Positions 52,213 through 61,132 of a stretch of 64,000 nucleotides of DNA are shown here, piece by piece (the first letter of the stretch is position 1; every line of letters starts with the position of its first letter). The notes below the pieces were generated by a model. The model worked only from the letters and a program-made list of their open reading frames with translations, was not told the DNA's origin and made no database searches. This DNA is from an uncultured Prevotella sp. (lineage in GTDB: Bacteria; Bacteroidota; Bacteroidia; Bacteroidales; Bacteroidaceae), in the NCBI GenBank assembly GCA_905196835.1, contig CAJJWN010000009.1, positions 24,293 through 88,292 of the forward strand. Direction: 5' to 3'. The position numbers and the translations under genes were made by a program.

Positions 52213-54584
52213 AACACAACATAAACGTCAAGGTTTTCATGCGGCGCATGATTGCGGCGTTAAGGCGAATAACGCTCAAAAGCGTGCTGACGGCCGCCGC
52301 CGCAACAGTCTTCTTCGCGTCGTGCTCCACGACAAAGAGCCTGCGCGAAGGCGAACAATTGTTCATAGGACTTGAAAAAATAGAATACACCGGCCTTAGC
52401 GAAGACAAAACCGAAGCCGACCATCTCGCCACGACGAAAGAAGAAGTGGAAGCGTCACTGGCAACCGCACCCAACGGCGCGCTGTTCGGCAGCTCGTATT
52501 ACCGCACCCCGTTCCCATACGGCCTGTGGATATGGAACGCCTTTTCAGGCTCGAAGAACAAGATTGCAAAATGGATAACAAAGACTTTCGGCAAAGCCCC
52601 TGTGCTGATGCGGCAGGTAAACCCGGAGTTGCGCGCGTCAGTGGCGCAGTCTGTATTGCAGAACCACGGCTACCTTAACGGCAAGGTAAGCTACAAAGTC
52701 ATAGAGCAGAAGAATCCGAAGAAGGCGAAAATAGGCTACACCGTAGACTTTGAGAAGCTCTTTACCGTTGACACACTGGAATATGTAGACTTTCCGGATG
52801 AGGCCGACAGCCTAATCAACCAGACCAAAGGCGAAACATTGCTAAAGCCAGGCTCGCCGCTTGACGCCGCCGTAATGGACGCCGAACGCACGCGCCTGTC
52901 AACCATTTTCCGCAACAACGGATATTACTTTTACCAACCAAACTTCGCATCATACCTTGCCGACACCATAGCCGAGCCGGGCAAGGCGAAGCTGCGCCTG
53001 CAGCTGGCAGCCAACCTCCCGTCGATAGTCAAGCGGAAATGGTACATAGGCAAAATACGCATAAACCTGCGAAAGCAGTTCATGGAAGAGCTTAAAGACT
53101 CATTCAGCCACCGCTATTTCGCCGTAAAGTTCAACGGCAAACGCCCGCCGATACGCCCGAGGATTATACTGGCCGACCTGAAGCTGCGCCCCCGGCAGCT
53201 GTTCAACTACGACAAGTACATAGAGTCTGCCAATAAAATAAACGGCTCCGGGCTGTTCAGCTCGGCTGAGTTCACCTTTACGCCGCGCGACACCACGGGG
53301 CGCAGCGACACCCTGGACGTAGACCTTACGTGCACGTTCGGCAAGCCATACGACTTCTACATAGAGACCAACTACCGCAACAAAATCAACGGCCGCCACG
53401 GCCCGGAACTGGTAATAGGTTTTACCAAGCGCAACGCCTTCCGCGGAGGAGAGAAGCTTGACATCAACCTGCACGGCTCTTACGAGTGGGAACAGGGCGG
53501 CAACGTAAACGGTTCAGGCGGCAACATGAACTCTTACGAGTACGGGCTTGACGCATCCATAGAGTTCCCGCGCCTGGTCTTGCCGTTCTTCAAAGTCCGC
53601 CGGAGATTCTACACCACACCGTCCACCCATGCAAAGGTTGGCATGAACGTGCTCAACCGCCCCAACTATTTCAGGATGCACACGTTCTCGGCCGAATGGA
53701 CATACACATGGCAACGCTCAGACAGGTGGCGGCACGAGTTAAGTCCGCTCACGCTGAAGTACCAGAAGCTCAACCGCACAACGGTGAAGTTTGACTCAAT
53801 CCTTTACGCCAACCCTTACCTGCAAACATCAATGCAGGACGTATTCATACCAAAGATACACTACACGCTGACATACAGCTCGAAAATGCGCAGCCGCAAC
53901 CCGCTGGTATGGGAGACGACGCTCACCGAGTCGGGCAACATCCTGTCACTGGGCTACATGGCGGCAGGCAACAAATGGAGCGAGAAGAACAAGCAGCTGT
54001 TCGAGAACCCCTACGCGCAATTCGTCAAACTGGAGACCGACATAAGCAAGACATGGCGCCTCGGAGAGAAGTCGGAGCTCGTGGCGCACGCCAACGCAGG
54101 CGTAATCTACTCATACGGCAACAGCGAGAGCGCGCCGTACAGCGAGCAGTTTTACGTTGGCGGAGCCAACAGCATCAGGGCATTCGCCGTGCGCAGCATA
54201 GGCCCCGGCAGCTATACCACCGACGTGTCGCGCCTGTCGTACTTAGACCAGACGGGCGACATCAAGCTGCAACTTAACCTTGAATACCGCTTCAACCTCT
54301 TCGGCAGCCTCTACGGCGCGACGTTCATCGACGCGGGCAACGTATGGGCTCTGCGCGACGACGGCTACCGCCACGGCGCACAGTTCAAGGTTAAGAACAT
54401 ATTGAAGGAGATGGCGCTCGGCACCGGCGTCGGCATCAGGTACGACTTAGACTTCCTCGTGCTGCGCCTCGACTGGGGCGTCGGCCTGCACGTGCCTTAC
54501 AAGACGGGCAAGAGCGGCTTCTACAACATACCGAAATTCAAGGACGGGCAGGCCATACACCTTGCCATTGGCTACCCCTTCTGA
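52209..54584 (+). CDS. tamL: BamA/TamA-family outer membrane lipoprotein TamL
   Basis: 791 residues. The start overlaps the tamB stop as ATGA. The N terminus has a signal with lipobox FFASC (Cys at about 38), so the mature protein is a lipoprotein, the mark of Bacteroidota TamL. Then POTRA-like repeats (about 45-390) and a C-terminal 16-strand barrel with EQFYVGGANSIRAFAVRSIGPG (the VRGF-like motif) and the final LAIGYPF strand. Works with TamB at the outer membrane. Ends before a 16-bp terminator hairpin. Confidence 0.9.
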   Translation: MKHNINVKVFMRRMIAALRRITLKSVLTAAAATVFFASCSTTKSLREGEQLFIGLEKIEYTGLSEDKTEADHLATTKEEVEASLATAPNGALFGSSYYRTPFPYGLWIWNAFSGSKNKIAKWITKTFGKAPVLMRQVNPELRASVAQSVLQNHGYLNGKVSYKVIEQKNPKKAKIGYTVDFEKLFTVDTLEYVDFPDEADSLINQTKGETLLKPGSPLDAAVMDAERTRLSTIFRNNGYYFYQPNFASYLADTIAEPGKAKLRLQLAANLPSIVKRKWYIGKIRINLRKQFMEELKDSFSHRYFAVKFNGKRPPIRPRIILADLKLRPRQLFNYDKYIESANKINGSGLFSSAEFTFTPRDTTGRSDTLDVDLTCTFGKPYDFYIETNYRNKINGRHGPELVIGFTKRNAFRGGEKLDINLHGSYEWEQGGNVNGSGGNMNSYEYGLDASIEFPRLVLPFFKVRRRFYTTPSTHAKVGMNVLNRPNYFRMHTFSAEWTYTWQRSDRWRHELSPLTLKYQKLNRTTVKFDSILYANPYLQTSMQDVFIPKIHYTLTYSSKMRSRNPLVWETTLTESGNILSLGYMAAGNKWSEKNKQLFENPYAQFVKLETDISKTWRLGEKSELVAHANAGVIYSYGNSESAPYSEQFYVGGANSIRAFAVRSIGPGSYTTDVSRLSYLDQTGDIKLQLNLEYRFNLFGSLYGATFIDAGNVWALRDDGYRHGAQFKVKNILKEMALGTGVGIRYDLDFLVLRLDWGVGLHVPYKTGKSGFYNIPKFKDGQAIHLAIGYPF

Positions 54585-54641
54585 CATGTCGCACACGCAA
54601 AAGCCGTCCTTACGGCACGTTTCAGCCGTCCAAACCATACG

Positions 54642-54678
54642 TAAAGGCCGTCCAAACTCCTCGTTTGGACGGCCTTTA
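54642..54678 (+). terminator. Terminator of tamB-tamL
   Basis: TAAAGGCCGTCCAAAC / GTTTGGACGGCCTTTA, 16 perfect bp, 5-nt loop, followed by TTATTAT. Confidence 0.75.
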
Positions 54679-54729
54679 TTATCCGCACCAACAACGCATT
54701 GGTAACCCTCTGACTGTCAGCACATTACC

Positions 54730-54830
54730 AAAATGCCGCCTTTTACCATGCAAAAGGCGGCATTTTGCGTTCCGATTGACGGCCTTTTGCATAGCGAAAG
54801 ACCGCCTTTTACAACACGCAAAAACGGCAT
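54730..54830. repeat. 22-bp-period near-palindrome array 7
   Basis: Units start at 54730, 54752, 54774 and 54796, each exactly 22 bp apart, with a weak fifth near 54818. Confidence 0.85.
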
Positions 54831-54877
54831 TTGGCAAATTAAAGCCGCCAAATGTTCACGGTTTTAACAAAAATCAC

Positions 54878-54885
54878 TATATTTG
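54878..54885 (+). promoter_or_regulatory. Promoter -7 box of the nucleotidyltransferase gene
   Basis: TATATTTG, leaving a leader of about 90 nt before the ATG at 54983. Confidence 0.6.
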
Positions 54886-54982
54886 CAAGTCGTAACAGGC
54901 ACGGACGGCGCGGCTTACACGCCGACTGCGCACATACGTTGGAAAACATAGCATATATATTAAGGTATAAACACTTATTATC

Positions 54983-55894
54983 ATGAAACCTACATTATTG
55001 CTTCTGGCTGCCGGCATGGGCAGCCGTTACGGCGGACTGAAACAGCTTGACGGCCTCGGCCCCAACGGCGAGACCATCATGGACTATTCAATCTATGACG
55101 CCGTGAAAGCCGGCTTCGGCAAGATTGTTTTCGTAATCCGTAAGGACTTCGAGCAGGACTTCCGCGAGAAAATCCTAAGCAAGTACGAGGGGCACGTGCC
55201 CGTGGAGCTGTGCTTCCAGAGCCTCGACGCACTGCCCGAGGGCTTTACCTGCCCCGAAGGCCGCGTAAAGCCGTGGGGTACAAACCACGCCGTGCTTATG
55301 GCTAAGGACGTAATCAAGGAGCCGTTCTGCGTAATCAACTGCGACGACTTCTACAACCGCGACGCCTTCATGGTAATCGGCAAGTTCCTGGCCGACCTGC
55401 CCGAAGGGAGCACCAACCGCTACGCCATGGTTGGCTTCCGCGTAGGCAACACGCTGTCAGAGAACGGCACCGTGGCGCGCGGCATCTGCTCGAAGGACAG
55501 CGACGAGTGTCTGACAACAGTAGTGGAGCGCACCGAAATAATGCGCGTTGACGGCCCGGTATGCTACAAGGACGAAGAGGGCAAGTGGGTGCCCGTAGAG
55601 GACAACACGCCGGTGTCGATGAACATGTGGGGCTTCACGCCCGACTACTTCGCGCACAGCGAGGAGTACTTTAAGAGTTTCCTCTCCGACCCGGCCAACA
55701 TGGCTAACCCCAAGGCCGAGTTCTTCATCCCGCTGATGGTCAACAAGCTCATCAACGACGGCACGGCCACCGTGAAAGTGCTCGACACTACGAGCAAGTG
55801 GTTTGGCGTGACATACGCCGCCGACCGCCAGAGCGTAGTTGACAAAATCCAGAAACTTATTGACGAAGGGGTTTATCCGAACAAACTTTGGTAA
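54983..55894 (+). CDS. Sugar-phosphate nucleotidyltransferase-like protein
   Basis: 303 residues of the NTP-transferase Rossmann-like fold: LLLAAGMGSRYGGLKQLDGLGPNGETIMDYSI (nucleotide loop and catalytic Lys), INCDDFYN (metal Asp pair), and a long C-terminal region ending GVTYAADRQSVVDKIQKLIDEG. It resembles Bacteroidales proteins annotated simply as nucleotidyltransferase family; the sugar is unknown. Single gene; word-built hairpin follows. Confidence 0.8.
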   Translation: MKPTLLLLAAGMGSRYGGLKQLDGLGPNGETIMDYSIYDAVKAGFGKIVFVIRKDFEQDFREKILSKYEGHVPVELCFQSLDALPEGFTCPEGRVKPWGTNHAVLMAKDVIKEPFCVINCDDFYNRDAFMVIGKFLADLPEGSTNRYAMVGFRVGNTLSENGTVARGICSKDSDECLTTVVERTEIMRVDGPVCYKDEEGKWVPVEDNTPVSMNMWGFTPDYFAHSEEYFKSFLSDPANMANPKAEFFIPLMVNKLINDGTATVKVLDTTSKWFGVTYAADRQSVVDKIQKLIDEGVYPNKLW

Positions 55895-55895
55895 A

Positions 55896-56046
55896 GTTAT
55901 ATGGTTATGAGGTTTTAAGGTCATACGGTTGTACGGCCTTTCCCAATAAATCATGACGGGAAAAGCCGGTAATACCGGTGCTCTATTTCGGCATCAAAGC
56001 GACCTTAAAACCTCATAACCGTATAACCTTACAACCCGTAAACCGC
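55896..56046. repeat. Word-built inverted repeat (GGTTNNAC words)
   Basis: Left arm of GGTTATGA, GGTTTTAA, GGTCATAC, GGTTGTAC words (about 55903-55940) and right arm of AACC words (about 56005-56046). It lies between the nucleotidyltransferase and nrnA genes. Confidence 0.65.
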
Positions 56047-56051
56047 AAATA

Positions 56052-57074
56052 ATGGACATCAACCTGCTTAACGACGAGGAACTGTCCCTGTTCCGCAGTC
56101 TTATCGAACAATCCGAAAAAATAGCACTATGCTGCCACCGCAGTCCCGACGGCGACGCCGTAGGCTCGGTGCTCGGCATGGCCGAATACCTGTACTCACT
56201 GGGCAAAGTGCCGGTGATGATTGTGCCCGACGCCTACCCCGACTTCCTGCAATGGCTGCCGGGCACGGAGCGCATGGTAAGGTACGACAAGCACAAGGCC
56301 TTCGCCGACGAAATACTGGCCGGGGCCGACCTGCTGTTCTGCATGGACTTCAACACCGTGCAGCGCACCGACGGCATGGCCGAGGCCATCACCGCGTCAC
56401 CGGCTAAGAAGGTGATGATAGACCACCACCTCGCCCCCGACATGGACACGGCCCTGTGCGTATCGCGCCCCGAGGCTTGCAGCACGTGCGAACTGGTGTT
56501 CCGCCTCATCTGGCAGCTCGGCGGTTTCGACATGATGACGCGTAAATGCGCCGTGCCGCTGTACTGCGGCATGATGACCGACACCGGCGGATTTACTTAC
56601 AACTCGACGCGTCCCGAAATCTATTTCATCATCAGCCAGCTGCTCACCAAGCGCATAAACAAGGACAAGATTTACCGCAACGTGTACAACAATTACAGCG
56701 AATGGCGCATGAGGCTGACCGGCTACGTGCTGTATCAGAAGATGGTTGTAATACCTGAAAGCAAGGCGGCATACTTCACACTGACGCGAGACGACCTGCG
56801 GCGCTTCCGCTACATCAAGGGCGACGCCGAGGGACTGGTGAACATGCCGCTGCAAATAAAGGGCACAAAGCTAAGCATATCGCTGCGCGAAGACACAGAA
56901 AAAGACAATCTTGTATGGGTGAGCCTGCGCTCGGTTGACGACTTTCCGTGCAACAAGATGGCCGAACTTTACTTCAACGGAGGCGGCCACCTCAACGCCT
57001 CCGGCGGCCGCTTGGAGTGCTCGATAGCCGAAGCCGAAGACATTGTACGCAAAGCCATAAAGGAGTTTTGCTGA
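56052..57074 (+). CDS. nrnA: Bifunctional oligoribonuclease/PAP phosphatase
   Basis: 340 residues of the DHH/DHHA1 family. It degrades short RNA oligomers and hydrolyses 3'-phosphoadenosine 5'-phosphate; Bacteroidota lack Orn and rely on it. The DHH domain has HRSPDGDAVGSVLG, FCMDFN, IDHHLAPD and GMMTDTGGFTY; the DHHA1 half ends with FNGGGHLNASGG. Full length. A 180-bp word-built repeat follows. Confidence 0.92.
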   Translation: MDINLLNDEELSLFRSLIEQSEKIALCCHRSPDGDAVGSVLGMAEYLYSLGKVPVMIVPDAYPDFLQWLPGTERMVRYDKHKAFADEILAGADLLFCMDFNTVQRTDGMAEAITASPAKKVMIDHHLAPDMDTALCVSRPEACSTCELVFRLIWQLGGFDMMTRKCAVPLYCGMMTDTGGFTYNSTRPEIYFIISQLLTKRINKDKIYRNVYNNYSEWRMRLTGYVLYQKMVVIPESKAAYFTLTRDDLRRFRYIKGDAEGLVNMPLQIKGTKLSISLREDTEKDNLVWVSLRSVDDFPCNKMAELYFNGGGHLNASGGRLECSIAEAEDIVRKAIKEFC

Positions 57075-57250
57075 GTTACGGTTGTAAGGTAGTACGGTTA
57101 TAAGGTCTTACGGTGCTGCGGTTATAGGGACTTGCGGTTTCGTTTTTATGATATACGGTCATCTTTGCATCTCAATTTGGCATCAACCGTGAAGCCACAA
57201 GGCCGTATAACCGTAAAACCTTAAGACCTCAAAACCGTAAAATCTTAAAA
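57075..57250. repeat. Word-built inverted repeat between nrnA and queE
   Basis: Left arm of GGTTGTAA, GGTAGTAC, GGTTATAA, GGTCTTAC words (57079-57125), right arm of AACC/AAACC words (about 57205-57250). The flanking genes converge, so it may stop both transcripts. Confidence 0.65.
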
Positions 57251-57260
57251 ACGCCCAACC

Positions 57261-57833
57261 CTACCTTACGTTTATCAGCTTGTGCGTTTGCAATGACAAA
57301 CGCCACTTGGGATGAGCCATACAATAGCTTATGGCTTCTTTAAGAATCCGCGCATTAGCCTTTCGGTCGCCAACATCACACGGTTGCAGGCAATAGACAG
57401 CGGCCGAATAGCGGTCGTATCGCGACATGTCTTGCCCTGAAGAGGTGAACACCACCTTAAGCTCGTCAATATGTTCAAGCTTTACCGGACGGTATTTGGG
57501 CGAACACGTAACCCAGTCAACACTGCATCCGGCTGGCAACGGAGCCGTACCGTTAGTCTCTATCTGCACATACTTGCCTGCCGAATGCAGCCTGTTGACA
57601 AAAGATGCGGTAAGCTGCAGCACCGGTTCGCCGCCTGTTATGACTAGATGCGAAGCCGGATATTTTGCCACCTCCTGCATGATATCTTCTTCCGACATCT
57701 CCTTGAAACGGTCATGCAGAGTGTCGCAGAACGAACATTTAAGGTTGCAACCCGAGAAACGTACAAACACAGCAGGCGTACCGGCATGAAAACCCTCGCC
57801 TTGCAACGAATAAAATATCTCATTCACACGCAT
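57261..57833 (-). CDS. queE: 7-carboxy-7-deazaguanine synthase
   Basis: Radical-SAM enzyme making CDG from carboxytetrahydropterin in the queuosine pathway. About 190 residues from the ATG at 57833 (MRVNEIFYSLQGEGFHAG); five more in-frame codons upstream overlap queD further. The cluster motif is CNLKCSFC (Cx3Cx2C), followed by the VITGGEPVLQ glycine-rich SAM segment. The start lies inside the queD reading frame, so translation is coupled. Confidence 0.92.
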   Translation of the reverse strand: MRVNEIFYSLQGEGFHAGTPAVFVRFSGCNLKCSFCDTLHDRFKEMSEEDIMQEVAKYPASHLVITGGEPVLQLTASFVNRLHSAGKYVQIETNGTAPLPAGCSVDWVTCSPKYRPVKLEHIDELKVVFTSSGQDMSRYDRYSAAVYCLQPCDVGDRKANARILKEAISYCMAHPKWRLSLQTHKLINVR

Positions 57834-58176
57834 CGCCGCAGTCCTCATCCTTAATGTACGTCACCCTGTTGTTCCGGCTCTCCTCAATGTCTACACGGTA
57901 GCAATGTTCCACCTGGTCGCATATCCAGCGCGCAATGTTTTCCGCCGTGGGGTTGAACGGCAACAGCTCATTGAAGTCGCCGTGGTCAAGATAGCCGTGT
58001 ATCTTGTCCTTTATACGCTTGAAATCAACCACCATGCCCTCCTCGTTCAGCTCGCGGGCCTTGCAGTGCACTGTTACAATCCAATTATGTCCGTGCACTT
58101 TGCGGCATTTGCTGTCGTAAGGAAGCTCGAGACGGTGGCATCCGGCTATCTCCATTTGCTTTGAAACGTAATACAT
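57820..58176 (-). CDS. queD: 6-carboxy-5,6,7,8-tetrahydropterin synthase
   Basis: 118 residues, second enzyme of queuosine synthesis, converting dihydroneopterin triphosphate. Zinc His residues in AGCHRLELP and KVHGHNWIV, and the active-site region DHGDFNELL. Usual size. First gene of the queD-queE unit, transcribed from a promoter that lies in the first unit of an 88-bp tandem repeat. Confidence 0.92.
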   Translation of the reverse strand: MYYVSKQMEIAGCHRLELPYDSKCRKVHGHNWIVTVHCKARELNEEGMVVDFKRIKDKIHGYLDHGDFNELLPFNPTAENIARWICDQVEHCYRVDIEESRNNRVTYIKDEDCGDACE

Positions 58177-58201
58177 AATCCTTTAAATAATCCCGTTTTA
58201 A

Positions 58202-58394
58202 CATTGCAAATATAGTGAAAGACGAGCGCACAGACAAGCGTAAAACGCAGTTTTTAAGCTTGGCATTGCCGAGCCGCATCCTATATTCGCATTGCAAATA
58301 TAGTGAAAGGCGAGCGCAAAAACAAGCGTAAAACGCAGTTTTCAAGCTTGGTATTGCCAAGCCGCATCCTATATTCGCATTGCAAATATAGTGA
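58202..58394. repeat. 88-bp tandem repeat carrying repeated promoter boxes
   Basis: Unit starts at 58202, 58290 and 58378; two full copies and a 17-bp third. Each begins with CATTGCAAATATAGTGA, which on the minus strand is a TATATTTG -7 box (58207-58214, 58295-58302, 58383-58390). So queD-queE has three stacked promoter boxes. The remainder of 58395-58848 shows only a plus-strand promoter and leader. Confidence 0.85.
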
Positions 58395-58651
58395 TTTTTT
58401 CCGTTACTTGCAATCATTGCCATACGTATCGGCATTTATCTTATAAAACATAAGCCGTTTGCGCTGTTATCGCACACAGCCAAACACCGCACAACAGCCG
58501 TAAACACAAGGGTTTCGAGAGGTCTGGATGCTCACAGAAAAACAATCACAAAGTATTTTATTTTTACATTATCAACATACAATTTATTGATTTTCAACAT
58601 GATATAAAATATTAATTAGCCCTTAAAATGTTCAAAAATCAGACAAAATCC

Positions 58652-58682
58652 TTGGCGCGTATCAGTTTTTTTCATACCTTTG
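58652..58682 (+). promoter_or_regulatory. Promoter of the lysozyme-like gene
   Basis: TTG near 58652, 20 bp, TACCTTTG (58675-58682). The leader is about 160 nt long and contains a short GTGAAT/ATTCAC hairpin. Confidence 0.6.
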
Positions 58683-58848
58683 CAGCGGTAAAAAGATTAG
58701 GATAGTGAATCTTCTTTTGTTTTGAAAGCCACTATTCACGTTAGTTTTTAACTGGCATCCAGGCTCGGTTTGGCATTTGTCCCACACGCAAGCCGCACGC
58801 CGCGAACATAATCAAATACATTTGTTCAGATGCCATAAACAACATTTT

Positions 58849-59286
58849 ATGGACAGAATATTAAGAAAAGTGTTTGTCGCTTTGTTTGTTTTTACAACCG
58901 GCGCATACGCCAGCGCAAGCAACAGAGTGGCAAATAGCTCGAAATTCAATTGGAATCCGGTGATGGATGCGATAATTGAAGTTGAAAGCGAAGGCAATCC
59001 GAAAGCCGTAAGCGGAAACTCATGCGGAGCGATGCAAATAACTCCGATACTGGTTAAAGAATGTAACGACATTCTGAAGAAGCAGAAAAGCAAAAAGCGT
59101 TTCAAGCTGTCTGACCGTTTCAATGTGAAGAAATCGAAGGAGATGTTTCTCCTAATACAGGCACACCACAACCCCGAAAACAATGTGGAAAAGGCCATAC
59201 GCTCATGGAACGGAGGACCGAGGTACAGCGTAAGGGGAACGCAAAAGTACCTGAACAAGGTGATGAAAGCACTTAAAAAGAAGTGA
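58849..59286 (+). CDS. Lytic transglycosylase-like protein
   Basis: 145 residues from the ATG at 58849, which begins a signal peptide (MDRILRKVFVALFVFTTGAYAS). The mature part is a short SLT/goose-lysozyme-like domain: catalytic Glu in AIIEVESEGNPKAVS, SCGAMQITP, and the C-terminal AIRSWNGGPRY substrate motif. It would cleave peptidoglycan strands in the periplasm. Smaller than most SLT enzymes. The in-frame ATG at 58777 lacks a signal peptide and is unlikely. Confidence 0.8.
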   Translation: MDRILRKVFVALFVFTTGAYASASNRVANSSKFNWNPVMDAIIEVESEGNPKAVSGNSCGAMQITPILVKECNDILKKQKSKKRFKLSDRFNVKKSKEMFLLIQAHHNPENNVEKAIRSWNGGPRYSVRGTQKYLNKVMKALKKK

Positions 59287-59414
59287 CAAGCAAACAAATA
59301 CGCGCCATGCCCATTTTACGGACATAGCGCGTATTCGCTATAAACAACTACATAAAAGAACAAAAAAATCTGAATTTAATCCTAACGCCGCAACAATATT
59401 CAACCAAACGGCAT

Positions 59415-59422
59415 TATATTTG
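59415..59422 (+). promoter_or_regulatory. Promoter -7 box of lemA and the protease gene
   Basis: TATATTTG, 32 bp before the lemA ATG. Confidence 0.6.
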
Positions 59423-59454
59423 CAACATATTTGTTGAAACAAAACATTTAAATT

Positions 59455-60018
59455 ATGACAATCGGAATTATTATCTTAGTGGTTGTAGTGCTGCTCGTAA
59501 TATGGGGAGTAAGCCTTTACAACAATCTTGTGAAACTTAAGAACAACCGTGAAAACGCTTTCGCCAACATCGACGTACAGCTGAAACAGCGCCACGACCT
59601 CGTGCCGCAGCTCGTTTCGACGGTAAAAGGCTACGCAACGCACGAGCGCGAAGTGCTGCAACGGGTAACCGAGGCACGCTCTGTGGCCATGAACGCCACC
59701 GGCATTAACGACAAAATAAACGCCGAGAACGCCCTCACCAGCGCACTGGCAGGCCTGAAGGTATCTCTCGAAGCATACCCCGACCTCAAAGCTAACCAGA
59801 ACTTCATGCACCTGCAAACAGAGCTTTCAGACCTTGAGAACAAGCTGGCTGCTGCACGCCGCTTCTTCAACTCCACTACGCGCGAGCTCAACAACGCCGT
59901 AGAGACGTTCCCTTCAAACATCTTCGCAAAGATATTCCACTTCGGCAAAGAGCCGATGTTCGAAGTTCCGCAGGAAGAGCGTGCGGCATACGACAAGGCT
60001 CCTGAAATAAACTTCTAA
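59455..60018 (+). CDS. lemA: LemA family protein
   Basis: 187 residues: an N-terminal membrane helix (about 3-22), then a coiled helical domain with YNNLVKLKNNRENAFANIDVQLKQRHDLVPQLVSTVKGYATHE, the LemA signature, and ARRFFNSTTRELNNAVETFPSNIFA. N terminus outside is usual. Function unknown; LemA genes travel with M48 proteases, as here (13 bp apart). Confidence 0.93.
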   Translation: MTIGIIILVVVVLLVIWGVSLYNNLVKLKNNRENAFANIDVQLKQRHDLVPQLVSTVKGYATHEREVLQRVTEARSVAMNATGINDKINAENALTSALAGLKVSLEAYPDLKANQNFMHLQTELSDLENKLAAARRFFNSTTRELNNAVETFPSNIFAKIFHFGKEPMFEVPQEERAAYDKAPEINF

Positions 60019-60031
60019 CGGCAAACGCATT

Positions 60032-61045
60032 ATGAAATATGTAGGGATGCACACCCAAATACGCCGTAACAACATGCTGACGGCCATCCTTCTGCTGATG
60101 TTCCCCGTCATCATACTCGGCATGGTTTGGGTGTTCCTCGCATTAGTCAACTACTTCGGCAGCGGCGTTTACGACCAGTATGGCAACATAGTGCGCCATC
60201 TTGACGCCGACGTTGTAAACCATTACTTCGTCAACACCATTCCCTGGGTCATCATCGGAGTAGGCGCATGGTTTCTGATTGCCTACTTCTCCAACACGGC
60301 AATGGTGCGCGCGGCCACCGGCTCGCGCCCCGTCACGCGCAAGGAGAACCCACGGATATACAACATCGTCGAAAACCTGTGCATTGCCTGCAACATGGAC
60401 ATGCCCAAAATCAACATCGTCAATGACCCGCAGCTCAACGCCTTTGCCAGCGGAATAGACAAGAAGAGCTACACCGTGACGCTCACCACGGGCATAATCA
60501 ACCGCCTTAACGACGACGAGTTGGCAGGAGTAATAGGCCACGAGCTTACCCACATACGCAACCACGACACGCGGCTGCTCATCACGAGCATCATCTTCGT
60601 TGGCATAGTGTCAACCATCATGAGCCTCGTAGTGCAGATGATGTACAACGCCTTCTGGTTCGGCGGCATGAGCCACCGCTCTTCCAACGACGAGGACAAC
60701 CGCTCGAGCGGCCTGTCGATGCTCGTAGTGTTCGTCATCGCCGCCCTGTGTTGCGCCGTGGCTTACCTCTTCACGCTGCTCACGCGCTTTGCCATCTCGC
60801 GCAAACGCGAGTACATGGCCGACGCCGGCGGTGCCGAACTGTGCGGCAATCCGCTCGCCCTCGCCTCCGCCCTTCGCAAAATATCGGGCGACCCGGGGCT
60901 CGAAAACGTCAAGCGCGATGACATCGCCCAGCTGTTCATCATACATCCGCAGCACTTCGCACCGGGTCTGACAAGTTTCTTCAGCTCGCTGTTCAGTACC
61001 CATCCTGATACAAAAAAGCGCATTGAAATACTTGAACAATTTTAA
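60032..61045 (+). CDS. M48 family (HtpX-like) membrane metalloprotease
   Basis: 337 residues, four hydrophobic helices, zinc motif GHELTHIRNHD at about 170-180 and the third ligand in KREYMADAGG. Residues near 205-235 form an acidic, Ser-rich loop. HtpX-type proteases help clear damaged inner-membrane proteins. Cotranscribed with lemA and ended by a strong hairpin. Confidence 0.9.
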   Translation: MKYVGMHTQIRRNNMLTAILLLMFPVIILGMVWVFLALVNYFGSGVYDQYGNIVRHLDADVVNHYFVNTIPWVIIGVGAWFLIAYFSNTAMVRAATGSRPVTRKENPRIYNIVENLCIACNMDMPKINIVNDPQLNAFASGIDKKSYTVTLTTGIINRLNDDELAGVIGHELTHIRNHDTRLLITSIIFVGIVSTIMSLVVQMMYNAFWFGGMSHRSSNDEDNRSSGLSMLVVFVIAALCCAVAYLFTLLTRFAISRKREYMADAGGAELCGNPLALASALRKISGDPGLENVKRDDIAQLFIIHPQHFAPGLTSFFSSLFSTHPDTKKRIEILEQF

Positions 61046-61056
61046 TTCCAACAAAC

Positions 61057-61097
61057 AACGAAAGCGTCGCGGAAGTTTAAGCCGCGACGCTTTCGTT
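61057..61097. terminator. Terminator after the M48 protease
   Basis: AACGAAAGCGTCGCGG / CCGCGACGCTTTCGTT, 16 perfect bp with a 9-nt loop; symmetrical, so it can also serve the convergent lipoprotein gene. Confidence 0.85.
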
Positions 61098-61132
61098 ATA
61101 TAACAATCAATATAAGATTTACAAAATCCGCC

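Noticed and set aside
54642..54678. Hairpin as part of array 7
   Set aside because: Its arms are 16-bp perfect complements around a 5-nt loop, out of register with the 22-bp units; it is a terminator.
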